This document shows, piece by piece, positions 35,427 through 45,375 of a DNA stretch of 64,000 nucleotides (its first letter is position 1; each line of letters starts with the position of its first letter). Under the pieces are notes generated by a model. That model did no database searches. It worked only from the letters and a program-made list of their open reading frames with translations, and had not been told where the DNA came from. The stretch covers positions 9,983,001 through 10,047,000 of the forward strand of contig CM028889.1 in assembly GCA_016801885.1 (NCBI GenBank), written 5' to 3'. The position numbers and the translations under genes were made by a program. This DNA is from Toxotes chatareus. Its lineage: Eukaryota; Chordata; Actinopteri; Toxotidae.

Positions 35427-38400
35427 GTGGGTCTGTGCTGTCAGTGTGTGATTTATTTGGTGTTATACAAAGTTCAGGACTCTTCTTTATTACCTTACTT
35501 CGTTGGAAACTGGTGTGCCTGGCTGACATGTTTTGGCATCGGATTAGCTGACAACATAATTAGTCCTTCGCTAACAGTTTCATCTTATTGTTACTTTAAT
35601 CTTATTGTTGTGCTAACTTCACAGCCTTTGTGAGGGCATGATGATAAACATTTAAACAGAAATACCTTACATTTTGATATCTAGTTTGAAATGCATTAGT
35701 GCTGAAATGGTTGGTTGATCAAAAGACAAATATCCTCAGCAATTTTATGAATTAATTGCCTTTGGGTTTTAGGCTTTTGGCCATAGTTTTATTAGACGAA
35801 ATCACCTTGGGCTCTGGGAAATCATTGCGTTAATTTTTCACAATTTTCTGATACTTTACAGGCCAAACAAGAAATTAATAAAAAAATAATCAGCAGATTA
35901 AACAGCTGTCAATCGCACCCCTATAATTCACCCTTATTTAATTTAAGTCATTGTCTCTGTGTTCGTGAAAATAAAATCTGAACATATGTCTTTTTCCTTT
36001 ATATGATATATGAAGTTGGCAACTTTCACTGGTGCAAGGAGAACTTAAAAATGGGGCCATAAGCCATCCAAGGTTGGGGAAACCCAGACTAATGCTTGTA
36101 TACAAAGAATGCCATCCCCATCAAGCACTGCTACAGGTCCTGCAGCCCTGCTTTTTGCCACAAAGCCTGCTAAAATATTGTACTTGAATAATTTTAGGAT
36201 TAAAGAGTTAAAACTTTTCATTATGTTAAACATATGTCAGTAAGGTATAGAAAGTTTTCTTTCATGGGAGTACTGATTCTGCATATTTATGATCAGAAAC
36301 AGGACTTGATCTGCTCCACACATATTTAGAAAATTCAGACAATAGTGTTTCTTTTGGCTGGGCAATACTTAAGTATTATAATTAATTAGCTGAAGTTGTG
36401 TATTTTCATTTTACAAATTACAGCTTTCAAAGTCAGTCATTTTGAGCACACTGCAGAATAAAAGTCAGTCATCTTTTGCTCTATACAGGTCAAGAGTATA
36501 AAATACAACCGTGAATAATGATTGTAACTGTTCCCCAGCCCCACTGAAACTACAAGAATCAAACAAGTAATTAGTAGCTGATGATGTTTAATTTGAAACT
36601 GAATTTTCTTCCCCACTGTTCAGCATCTGTGATCAGGTGGTCCCTGGTCCTTCTCCATGTCCAGCCTCACCTGGTCTCCTCCTGCCATGTGAGAAAAGAG
36701 AGAACCTGGTGCCGTTTGTGGGACTCAACAACCTGGGCAACACCTGCTATTTGAACAGTATCTTACAGGTGAGTCATTAATGGAGACAGATTGGAAACAT
36801 AGCTTTTATAGCTGTTTGGCCATAATATAATATTTAAAAAATATTCAAAAATATAAATATTAATGACTATCTCTGCACCAGTTTAAAATGTGTGTCTTGT
36901 GTCTCCCATGAGACCATAAGCAGCAATGCCCTGACCAGAAGGTTTCATTTAGGAAGCCTTTTTGAGTTATCTATACAACTGGATTCCTCGTAAAGAAGTC
37001 AAGATGAAAATATGATGACTGATCTTGTTTATATCTTGTTGCTCCTACAGGTTTTGTACCACTGTCCAGGACTCAGAGCAGGCATAAAGAAACTGTATAA
37101 CCTGTCTAAAAGAAAAGACGAACCAAAGGAAGAAACTGATAACAGTGAAGAGGTTAGTGCAATACAAATTACATTTTGATTTTACAAAATTTACATTGGC
37201 AAAGAGAGGCTCCAGGAATAATGGCCTTGCACATGTACAGTGTAGTGTAATCAAAGTATTGCTGTTACTGTGTCCAGACCTTCTAAGCTGATTTGATGCA
37301 ACAGATGAAAAGCAACAGTTCAAATAGCTTTTATTTTATCTAATTGTTTTATTTCTGCAGCCACACTCCCAGCAGTCAGAAGGTTTAACTGAGTCAGTGC
37401 CAGCTCATATTGAACTCCTCGGAAGCTTCAACAGTCTGATAACATCAGTGGAGCAGCTGCAGTCCAGCTTCCTGCTCAACCCCGACAGCTTCAGTGAAGG
37501 AGAGCTCGCCACACCACCTCGTAAAATACTACACACACTCAGGTAACAATATAATCACTTTAAATAATGAATTGTACACAAAAGACCGTTAAAATACATA
37601 CACATAGAAATAGAAAGGTAGTTGATGAGTTGTGATTTAACAGTCGAAACGGTCAACTTAAAAAACGTAAAAAAAAACAAAAAAACTTAAAAATGTCATT
37701 GTGGACATTCCGTAATTTGTCTGACCAGAAGTGAAAAAACAAAAACAATGTCTGATTACCTGACTAGATTTCCTGTCCACTAATCAACTAACTGTGTTAT
37801 CTCTCGTGTGTTGCAGGCAACTGAACCCTATGTATGAAGGCTATCTTCAGCATGATGCCCAGGAGGTGCTGCAGTGCATCCTGGGATATATCCAGGAGGC
37901 TTGTGACACCATCAGGAAGGAGCAAGAGCTGGGGAGGGAGAATGATGATGTGACAGAAGTCAAAATGGAGAATGGTGACCATTTAGGTTCCTGCAACACT
38001 TTAACAGAACCCAAAACTCCCACAGACGAGGACGGCCAAGTCAGCGGCAAGAGAAAGAGTGACACTGAGGTGGGAAATGCCAAGAAGAAGCCAAAATCTG
38101 TCAAGTCTAAGAAAGCTGATGCAGAGGAAGACAGCATTAGCAGAAATAAACCCCTCACACGTTCCAAAAGGAAGTCCTCCAGTGGCATCACGATGGACAG
38201 TGCCCAAGATAAAGATGGAGAAGAGGAGGCCAAGCAGGAGGGGATGAAGAAGCTAAATGGGGAGGAGGAAGTAGTGAGCGATGGTGAGGGGAAAGGTGAA
38301 AAGACAACTAAAGAGGCAGATGGGAAGAGGAAGAAAAGAGCTAAGCTGAGCTGGTTGAGGCCTTCTGGGAAACAGCCGAGTATTTTCTCCAAGTTCCGCA

Positions 38401-40906
38401 GTGTGGGGAAGATCAGCTCCACGACTGTGAAGAACCAGAACAAGCCAGAGCAGGAGAACGGACAGAGTCAGAATGAGAAGAGCAGTGATGAGGGATCACC
38501 ACAAACCATGGCAGAAGACAAGACGGCAGTGAAACATCAAGGTATGAGATGATTACTGTTACTACAGGGACAGTTCTTTTAGAAGAGAAAGACATTTCTT
38601 CTTTTAATATAACTGAATACAAATGGTCTATTTTTTTAAAGATGGAGGACATTGGAAATTCAGTTTTATAAGTTAAACATAAAACACAGGATCATTAAGT
38701 GACAGGCTAATAGGTGATTTTTAAAACAAAATGAGGCACTAAGATGTGGTACACAGCTGTGATTTTAGAGCTTTACCATTTCATTTTCATCCATGAATGA
38801 ATGTTATCACAGTGGAGGGAAAGTTGCTGAATTTAACCTCTGCCCTGGTCAATCACACACCACCACCACCATGTGACTCCAGACTTCTTATACAATGGAT
38901 AACTCAGTCGTGTCTTTGTGTGTTTCTGTTGTATTTAGAGGGCCTGGATCTGATGGAGCGCTTGTTCCAGGGCCGACTGGTTCTGAGGACTCGGTGTCTG
39001 GAGTGTGAAAGCTTCACGGAGAGGAGAGAGGACTTTCAGGACATCAGTGTCCCAGTGCTCGATGACCAACCCAGCAGCCCAGACAACCTCTCAGAGGGTG
39101 AGGAATTTGACAACTATCAGATGTACAACAACTCTTTGTATTCGTTCTGAAAAAGAAATCTCTGTGCTGTGATTCACTGAAAAGCTTTAAGTACGAGTTA
39201 TGGCAAAGAATTTAGGTAATGAAGGTAGTTAAAAAAAAAAAAAAAAAAAAAAAACCTGCACTGGTCAGACATGCAGGCATATGAATCCAGCACACAATTT
39301 ACAGGCACCCTCTGCAGAATAAAAATTAGCATATTTAAATTGACAAAGAAATATCATATTACAAATGTCTACACCCTTCGTCTTTATTTAAGGTCACAGA
39401 ACAGATGAAAAATAATAATATAACAAATTTAAAAACAGTTTTACTCTCTCATTCCAGTCTCTCCAGACCCAAAACCAGAGCTGAAGACTCTAAAATGGGC
39501 CATTGCCCAGTTTGCTTCAGTGGAGCGCATCGTTGGCGAGGACAAATACTTCTGTGAGACCTGCTGTCATTATGCAGAGGCTGAGAGGAGTCTGCTGTTT
39601 GACAAAACTCCTGAAGTGATCACCATTCATCTGAAGCGCTTCTCTGCCAACAGTTTAGAGTGAGTTGCCGACACACCTTTTTACTGTTCAAATTTCCATG
39701 CTTCCAGTCTATTTTTACAAATCTAATTACAGTTACTACAAACTTATTGAGGTTGAATGTTCCTGACCTTGGGGGAAAAAGTGTTTCACTAAATGTTTTT
39801 TCTCTGAACATTAATCTAAAATACTTGCAGTAAGAGGAGCTTGTGATTTTCTTTTTTTTTGTCAAACTCCAGCTTCAGTTCTGTCCATCAGCTAACTCCT
39901 GTTGATGACAGGGTACAAACATATATCATAGTTCATTTGAATGTTAAATTGGGTTCTGTAGTTGATTAGCTTTCCTCGTTTCTTTGGAGAATTCAGAAGG
40001 CTAATCTTTTTTTATGATTTTTTTTTTTTTTTGCATAAATATACAAATACTGCTGAGTTTTTCTCATGACAGTGAAAGACTTGTGGTGTTCATCCCTGTT
40101 CTCCTCCTAGACTGGACCCGTATGCAGGCCTCTCCAAAGTGAACACTCCTTTGCAGACTCCTTTGACCTTGTCTCTGGAGGAGTGGTGCACCCGTCCCTC
40201 GTCCACTAAAGGTCAACACTATCAGCTGTTTGCTGTAGTCATGCACAGCGGTATCACGATCAGCAGCGGCCACTACACCGCCTACATCCGCATGTCTGAT
40301 CTGAAAGATGTGAAGCTGTGGCTGCAGGACAGAAAAGAAACAGAAAAGGAGGAAGAAGAGGAGAAGGAACGCAAAGAGGGAGCACAGGTGAAAGATGAAG
40401 TGCTGGACTATGATGATGGAGAAGTGTCGTTCAGCTTGAATGCAAGGGGACAGAGAGGTGCAAGTTTGGCCAACGGCAAAACGGGGGGCAAAAAGCTGTC
40501 TGAGGGTGGAGTTGGACTCTTGGGGGGCCAGAGGAGTTTGTCCAGTTATGACCTTGGGAACAGCAGCAGCAAACACACAGATAAAGGAGCCAGCAGTGGA
40601 ACAAGGGAGGGAACTAAACGGAGAAAAACTATCAACAGTCTGGGCCGCAATACTGAAGCAGGACTTAAAAAGGAGCCTGAGACAGGAGAGGAGGCTTCTG
40701 GGACTTCCTGTGGCGGGGTGGGGACCACAGAGCAGCAGGCTTTGAACAGCCTCCTGGAGTATGAAGGCAAATGGCTGCTGTTTGATGACTCTGAGGTGCG
40801 ATTATTTGAGGAGGAGGATTTCCTGCGAGCCTGCTCTCCTGAGACGTGCTCCTCATCGACACCTTACCTGCTGTTCTACAGAAAGATGCCTGAACCTGGA
40901 TGCTAA
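35257..40906 (+). CDS. usp1: Ubiquitin carboxyl-terminal hydrolase 1 (USP1), spliced, complete
   Basis: Coding exons join 35257-35426, 36624-36768, 37051-37152, 37361-37542, 37817-38541, 38939-39097, 39458-39659 and 40111-40906. Together they make 2481 nt, 826 residues plus stop (human USP1 has 785). All introns are GT-AG and the frame is continuous. USP1 is a nuclear cysteine deubiquitinase. With WDR48/UAF1 it removes monoubiquitin from PCNA and FANCD2 in translesion synthesis and Fanconi-anaemia repair. Visible hallmarks are Cys98 in the GNTCYLNS Cys box, QHDAQE at 211-216, zinc-ribbon CxxC pairs at 461/464 and 527/530, His616 in SGHYTAY, and Asp787-Asp788 in LLFDDSEV. Gly700-Gly701 in GLLGGQ matches the known self-cleavage diglycine. 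Basic clusters near 278-293, 316-319 and 369-376 are likely nuclear localisation signals. The start ATG has A at -3 and G at -1, is the first ATG in its exon, and opens with MPG as in human. No frameshift or missing key residue is seen. Confidence 0.97.
36624..36768 (+). CDS. usp1: usp1 exon 3 (residues 57-105, Cys box)
   Basis: 145 nt between a CAG acceptor and a CAG|GTGAGT donor. It completes Ser57 and encodes DQVVPG, then CEKRENLVPFVGLNNLGNTC with catalytic Cys98, ending at Gln105 in phase 0. Confidence 0.95.
37051..37152 (+). CDS. usp1: usp1 exon 4 (residues 106-139)
   Basis: 102 nt, phase 0 at both ends. Starts VLYHCPGLRAGIKKLYNLSK (human VLYFCPGFKSGVKHLFNI) and ends in an acidic stretch before GAG|GTTAGT. 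Part of the USP fingers/thumb region. Confidence 0.93.
37361..37542 (+). CDS. usp1: usp1 exon 5 (residues 140-199 and split codon 200)
   Basis: 182 nt. It encodes SFNSLITSVEQLQSSFLLNP and GELATPPRKILHTLR, aligned directly with human ISVEQLQASFLLNP and LATQPRRLLNTLR. Ends CTCAG|GTAACA in phase 2. Confidence 0.94.
37817..38541 (+). CDS. usp1: usp1 exon 6 (residues 200-441, insert with basic clusters)
   Basis: The largest internal coding exon, 725 nt. It opens with NPMYEGYLQHDAQEVLQCIL, identical to human. It then enters the USP1-specific hydrophilic insert: GKRKSDTEVGNAKKKPK (275-291) and TRSKRKSSSG are conserved basic clusters, followed by LSWLRPSGKQPSIFSKF (374-390 region), also recognisable in human. 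The variable remainder is Glu/Lys/Ser-rich and probably disordered. Ends AAG|GTATGA in phase 1. Confidence 0.94.
38939..39097 (+). CDS. usp1: usp1 exon 7 (residues 442-494, first zinc-ribbon pair)
   Basis: 159 nt. The acceptor GTATTTAG keeps frame with a split Glu codon. It encodes LFQGRLVLRTRCLECESFTE and RREDFQDISVPV. Cys461 and Cys464 form the first CxxC of the USP zinc ribbon. Ends GAGG|GTGAGG in phase 1. Confidence 0.94.
39458..39659 (+). CDS. usp1: usp1 exon 8 (residues 495-561, second zinc-ribbon pair)
   Basis: 202 nt. It encodes LKWAIAQFASVERIVGEDKY, FCETC (Cys527, Cys530) and LLFDKTPEVITIHLKRFSA. It uses the donor TTAGA|GTGAGT. Residue 562 is split with the next exon, in phase 2. 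Confidence 0.93.
40111..40906 (+). CDS. usp1: usp1 exon 9 (residues 562-826, His box, self-cleavage site, Asp)
   Basis: Final coding exon, 796 nt to TAA at 40904-40906. It encodes LFAVVMHSGITISSGHYTAY with catalytic His616, an acidic/basic low-complexity insert, GLLGGQ with the self-cleavage Gly-Gly at 700-701, and EYEGKWLLFDDSEV with Asp787. The C-terminus runs a few residues beyond the YLLFYKKL end of human USP1. Confidence 0.96.
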
Positions 40907-41540
40907 CACGAACACAAGGACTGCTGTTAACTCAGGGGGCTGTGCCAGTCGGAATTTTGGGCAGCTGAGCGCTTAGAAAGAAAGACTGTTGTATTTTGAA
41001 ATATTACAAACAGTGCCAAAAATACTCTGGCTTCCACATTAGACCCTGAACTGGAGCTACTTTTGAGCCTAGAATCCATCTGAGGCCAAGGCTGTTTACA
41101 CATTCTCTTAGACTGCAGTTTGGGTTCAGAGTTGTTTTATAGAAACAACCTAATGGGGATATTATTTTCTATGTGCCAGGGAGGACAAAGCCTTTTTGGG
41201 ATAATTTTTTTTTTTTTTTGGTACAGGGTCTTTTCACTGTCTGTACTATTATTTCTTTGACGCTGGCTTTGATATTGCCATTGTCTATACCATGTCCTTT
41301 TTTTTTTGTTTGTTTTCTCAGTCACTGAGTTTGTATGGTTCCTTTTTACAAAATGGAAAAGCACTTTTAAACTAAAATCCCACAGTCAAAATACAAAATG
41401 TTGGGAAATATTTTTTTTTCTAGCTAAAGATTTTTTATATGTTCTGTCCAGTTGGATTTACAGGAGATTATGTCAGTGCTGTGTTTTCAAACCGATCACA
41501 CAACTTTTGAAAGCCGAATAAAACACAAAATCCTTTCCAT
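40907..41540 (+). other. usp1 3' UTR (proximal end)
   Basis: AT-rich untranslated sequence from the stop codon to just past the AATAAA at 41517-41522. A second AATAAA at 41889-41894, followed by GT-rich sequence, and a distal one at 43401-43406 would allow longer isoforms. Which signal is used needs transcript 3' ends. Confidence 0.6.
41517..41522 (+). terminator. Candidate proximal polyadenylation signal
   Basis: Canonical AATAAA about 610 nt after the usp1 stop codon. The first canonical hexamer I find on the plus strand in the 3' flank. Confidence 0.5.
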
Positions 41541-41888
41541 TCACATTCTGAAGCAGAACATGCTGCAGAAATTTTTCCTTGCAAAGTTTCTCATACCAGC
41601 CTTTTTGAAAGTTTTCCTCTGCACTAATTCCTTGTTCTTAAGTTTTCACATAAAAGTTTTTGTAAAACTCAAGCCTGACTTTGGTGCCGTCTGTGCTGAT
41701 GAATTCTGCAGAGTTTAAGTGATTTATTGAGCTACATTTAAGAGATATTTGCATAAAACACACCAAAATGTTAAGTATCTAATATATACAAAGCTTTTAC
41801 ATATTTTATTGATACTGCTAATATTCAAGTAGTTTATTCAGGGTGCAGAGTTTCTCACTTGGCTTTTTCAAGGTGCCAATTCAGTGTG

Positions 41889-41894
41889 AATAAA
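41889..41894 (+). terminator. Candidate polyadenylation signal
   Basis: Canonical AATAAA with T- and GT-rich sequence within 20-60 nt downstream (GGTTTTTATGAG, TTTGTTTGAC), a good arrangement for cleavage. Confidence 0.5.
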
Positions 41895-42119
41895 ACTAAA
41901 GCTTTCAGGTTTTTATGAGATTTGTTTGACAAGGTTATGAAAGACTGTCTCTTATCTAATTTAGTGTGTAACATTTTGTATATTTGAACGTACAAATCAG
42001 GTGTGAAATCTGGATGTTATTTAAAGGGTTAGTTTCTTAAATTTATTCTATTACTTAAGCTGTATTTTAGTTTTACGTCTTGAGGAGAAAGAAGAGTCAG
42101 AGACAGGAGGGTTCAAAGT

Positions 42120-42381
42120 AGGGCTGCAACTAATAAGTATTTTCTTAATCAGTCATTTGGTTTATAAAATGGCCCATTGCAATTTCCTAAAGCTCTGGCT
42201 GACATCTTCGGGTGGCTTGTTTTGTTTCACCAACAGTCAAAAAATCCAAAGATATTCAGCTTATTATCATAGAAAGTGATAATTTTCATTTAAATCTGAC
42301 TCAAAACAACTAATCAATTATCAAATTGCTGCCAATTACTTTTCTGAGTATCTGAGAAAATGGACTAACCGTTGCAGCTCT
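42120..42381 (+). mobile_element. MITE-like dispersed element with AGGGCTGCAAC / GTTGCAGCTCT ends
   Basis: 262 bp with imperfect terminal inverted repeats: the left end is AGGGCTGCAACTAATAA, and the right end is CTAACCGTTGCAGCTCT. The interior has ATAAAATGGCCCATTGC and CCAAAGATATTCAGCTTATT, words typical of a very abundant fish MITE-like family. I cannot find a clear target site duplication. It has no coding capacity. Diverged copies lie at 14559, 16735 and 24236. Confidence 0.7.
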
Positions 42382-43140
42382 AGTTTAAAACATACGGAGC
42401 AAACCCCTGCCCAGCAAGACTCTGACTCCCTGTTTTCCTGGTTTTTGGATTCTTTTTTTTTTTTTTTTCAAGAAATGTCTGTTAGAAAGCTTCAGACAAA
42501 ACAAACAAGCACAAGGCATCTGAGCAGTTCTCAAACAACTGCACATGGACAAATTTATAAATCCAAATCAAGTTTGAAAGAAACTAAATCCAGAATCTCA
42601 AGTGAAACCAATCTTTTTAAGACAGGTATAGATTCTGTAGCTTTCTGTCTTCACTGCTGCATACTTGCAGCTGTGGGCAGTTTGTAATAATTGTGCTAAT
42701 TGTGGCTGAGAGCATCACAAGCTAGTCAAATAAATAATGTCCTTTTGTCTTTTTGAGACACGATGGCCACAAAAATGGGCTTTGAATCTACCATCTACTA
42801 AATCTATGAAAACAAGCTGGAGAAAATTATGCTTTTTTATGCTAAGATTTCAACATGAAATTCACAAAATCCAGAATTTGATGTGCGCTTACGAATCTAT
42901 GTGGAGGCTCAAATAATGACATCAGAGTTGATCACAACTTGGATCTGTTTTGTGCTGAATCAATGGTTTGTTGTTAATAATATTCCATTGCTCTGTGTGA
43001 AAAATAAGTTCAGAGGGTATCATGTCTGTATCGTTTGAAATGTTCTGTAAAGGTGACATCGTTCATCTCAGGTTCAGCAAAGTGTCTAGAAGTCCAATCA
43101 CTGTTTCAGGGATTGACTCTAAATTTTGACTCTAGTTCTA
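42382..43140. other. Non-coding 3' flank of usp1
   Basis: AT-rich with a T16 run near 42453. No exon supported. Confidence 0.5.
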
Positions 43141-43141
43141 A

Positions 43142-43220
43142 TTTAGCTGTGTTCTTAAGTAATACATTGTGAGCAATGTATTACTTAAGAACACAGCTAA
43201 AGTAATACATTGTGAGCAAT
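43142..43220. repeat. Perfect 28-bp fold-back plus overlapping direct repeat
   Basis: The left arm 43142-43169 (starts TTTAGCTGTGTTC, ends AATACATTG) and right arm 43174-43201 are exact reverse complements around a 4-nt loop TGAG. Immediately after, 43201-43220 repeats AGTAATACATTGTGAGCAAT from the left arm and loop (43159-43178). The combination is typical of a replication template-switch event. Confidence 0.92.
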
Positions 43221-43400
43221 ATTCAGATATTTCACTATAAATCACATGTCACTGGGGAAAGGTTTTTGAGGCTAGTTTTGACATTTAACAAAAATGCTTA
43301 CAGACTTTAATATGACATGAAACCAGCCCTGCTAAGTCCTTTAAACTATTCCTCATTCCAGCTGTAATTATATTAATGTTGGCAGATCTGTATTATGAGC

Positions 43401-43406
43401 AATAAA
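43401..43406 (+). terminator. Candidate distal polyadenylation signal
   Basis: AATAAA followed at once by GTTTTTTTACC. It could end a long usp1 isoform or an unrelated transcript. Confidence 0.3.
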
Positions 43407-43513
43407 GTTTTTTTACCTTCTGGTGATCCTTTTCATTGCTTTTCATTACTTTCTCTCATTCACGTCCTACTTTTCTGTTGTTTTTATTTGTCCCCAACAT
43501 AACTTTAATCCTA

Positions 43514-43648
43514 AATTAAAGCTGCAAGCAGCAATGGGTGGGCCCTTGCATCCCTTGCGAGCTGCGGGAGTCGCAGCCAGTGCAGCCAGGCACAAGAGTC
43601 CTCCTATGTCCTCTCCTCTCTCCTGCTCTTCTCCCCAGAGAAGCACAA
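43514..43648 (+). repeat. Dispersed teleost repeat abutting the array ('AAAGCTGCAAGCAGC')
   Basis: It begins ATTAAAGCTGCAAGCAGCAA and contains GGGTGGGCCCTTGCA, a signature I recall from a very abundant fish interspersed repeat. A GC-rich and then CT-rich body follows and runs directly into the first array unit. The class is not certain; Helitron-like or SINE-like origins are both possible. Confidence 0.55.
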
Positions 43649-43995
43649 TAAGACCTCAAAATGTCATAAAACATGTCATAGTATAGTAAGGTGTCAGAAT
43701 CTGCCAAAAAAAGTGATTTCTTTTGTAAGACCTCAAAATGTCATAAAACATGTCATACGGCCATAAAGTGTCAAAATTCCAAAAAAAGTGATTTTTTAGT
43801 AAGATCTCAAAATGTCATAAAAAACGTCATACTACGGTATGAGGTCAAAATATGCCAAAAAAAAAGTCATACTGTAGTAACGCCTCAAAATGTCATAAAA
43901 AAAAAAAGTCATAGTATGGTATGAGGTCAAAATATGCCAAAAAAAAGTCATACTTTAGTAAGGCCTCAAAATGTTATAAGAAACGTCATACCGTC
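43649..43995 (+). repeat. Proximal block of the tandem array (diverged edge units)
   Basis: About 4-5 diverged units containing GACCTCAAAATGTCATAA or GGCCTCAAAATGTTATAA alternating with ATGAGGTCAAAATATGCC. Units differ more from each other than units in the interior, as expected at a satellite edge. Separated from the main array by the insert at 43996-44575. Confidence 0.9.
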
Positions 43996-44039
43996 TGTAG
44001 TGGAATTGATGATTTTAGTTCTTTTGTGTGTATTTTGGT

Positions 44040-44051
44040 GCCGCCTAGTGG
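44040..44051 (-). promoter_or_regulatory. CTCF-like motif inside the insert
   Basis: GCCGCCTAGTGG on the plus strand, read on the minus strand as CCACTAGGCGGC, matches the CTCF core closely. It has the same orientation as the motif at 33805-33819; the two bracket usp1. Confidence 0.45.
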
Positions 44052-44288
44052 TGGCTGTTAAAATGCAGTTCAGGAAGGAAATGACATCCAGGAAGTGACA
44101 CAATCAGGAAGTATTTTCTTCTCAGTCTTCAGAGAGGAAGCGGTTCAGTGTGTGTCATCTGCATAATCCAGTCACTAAAGTTCACCGAAGCGGCTTCATC
44201 TGTGAGTTAAATGTGTATTACAATTATATTGACACGGTTATATGTCCATTTCTGTAATTTGAATACATTATTTTGGTTTGTTTGCCGC

Positions 44289-44291
<3 letters not shown>

Positions 44292-44330
<39 letters not shown>
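44292..44330. repeat. (AT)n microsatellite
   Basis: About 19 uninterrupted AT units inside the 580-bp insert. Likely to extrude as a cruciform or to be unstable. Confidence 0.95.
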
Positions 44331-44331
<1 letters not shown>

Positions 44332-45316
44332 CAGTCGCTGGTTGCGTTATTTATGTCAGATATATTTTCTTTATTTACCAACTTTTTAATCTATATTTTT
44401 TGTGTCCTCATTTGTGGTTTTACGGAGAAATTACATATTTTCTCCATTAAAATTCCTGCCAAATACAACACACGGCCTGCTCTTAGAGGATGTTAGTGCT
44501 GAAGATATTTTGTTAAGCTAGCTGTATAACTGTAAGAAACGTTGCCTGCAACAACCTTCAGTGAGGACAGCAGAACGTCAAAATATGCCAAAAAAAGTCA
44601 TACTTTAGTAAGGCCTCAAAATGTCATAAAGAACATGATACCGCGTTATGAGGTCAAAATATGCCAAAAAAAGTCATACTTTAGTGAGGCCTCAAAATGC
44701 CATAAAGAACATCATACCGTGGTATGAGATCAAAATATGCCAAAAAAAGTCATACTTTAGTAAGACCTCAAAATGTCATAAAAAACGTCATAGTATAGTA
44801 AGGCGTCAAAATCGGCCAAAAAAAGTCAAAAATTTTTTTGACCTCAAAATGTCATAAAAAACGTCATAGTATAGTAAGGCGTCAAAATCGGCCAAAAAAA
44901 GTCAAATTTTTTTTTTGACCTCAAAATGTCATAAAAAACATCATAGTATAGTAAGGCGTTTTTTTCGGCCAAAAAAAGTCAAAAACATTTTTGACCTCAA
45001 AATGTCATAAAAAACGTCATAGTATAGTAAGGCGTTTTTCCGCCAAAAAAAAGTCAAAAATTTTTTGACCTCAAAATGTCATGAAAAAACGTCATAGTAT
45101 AGTAAGGCGTTTTTTTCGCCAAAAAGTCAGAATTTTTTTGACCTCAAAATGTCATAAAAAAACGTCATAGTATAGTAAAGGCGTCAAAATCGGCAAAAAA
45201 AGTCAAAAAATTTTTGACCTCAAAATGTCATAAAAAACGTCATAGTATAGTAAGGCGTTTTTTTTAGATCCAAAAAAAGTCAAAAATTTTTTGACCTCAA
45301 AATGTCATAAAAAACG

Positions 45317-45375
45317 TCATACCGCGGTATGAGGTCAAAATATGCCAAAAAAGTCATACTTTAGTAAGGCCTCAA
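45317..45375 (+). repeat. Array unit of ancestral type A
   Basis: It carries CATACCGCGGTATG (a perfect 14-bp palindrome), GAGGTCAAAATATGCC and GTCATACTTTAGTAAGGCC, in place of the interior unit's ATAGTATAGTAAGG and AAAAATTTTTT. It matches the edge units at 43.8-44.8 kb. Confidence 0.85.

Larger units (their letters stand above)
43996..44575. mobile_element. 580-bp insertion into the array, class uncertain (possible solo LTR)
   Basis: The sequence is unrelated to the array monomer. It is flanked by CGTC at 43992-43995 and again at 44576-44579, so array sequence resumes as if CGTC had been duplicated. It starts TGTAGTGGAA, as LTRs often start with TG, but does not end in CA, so the solo-LTR reading is weak. 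Inside it are a CTCF-like motif, a (TA)n tract and AG-rich promoter-like sequence. No open frame of note. Confidence 0.4.

Noticed and set aside
37847..38443. 198-codon minus-strand frame opposite usp1 exon 6
   Set aside because: It is the antisense shadow of the Lys/Glu-rich exon (Phe/Ser/Leu-rich), as expected from codon complementarity.
39871..39912. Possible extra micro-exon in usp1 intron before the last exon (an AG then GT pair)
   Set aside because: Residues on either side of the intron join as SLE|LDPYAGLSKVNTPL, matching human GLEFDCYGGGLSKINTPL without any insertion.
43996..44575. Firm call of a solo LTR
   Set aside because: It starts with TG but does not end in CA, and the flanking duplication is only 4 bp of a word common in the array. 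Left as class uncertain.
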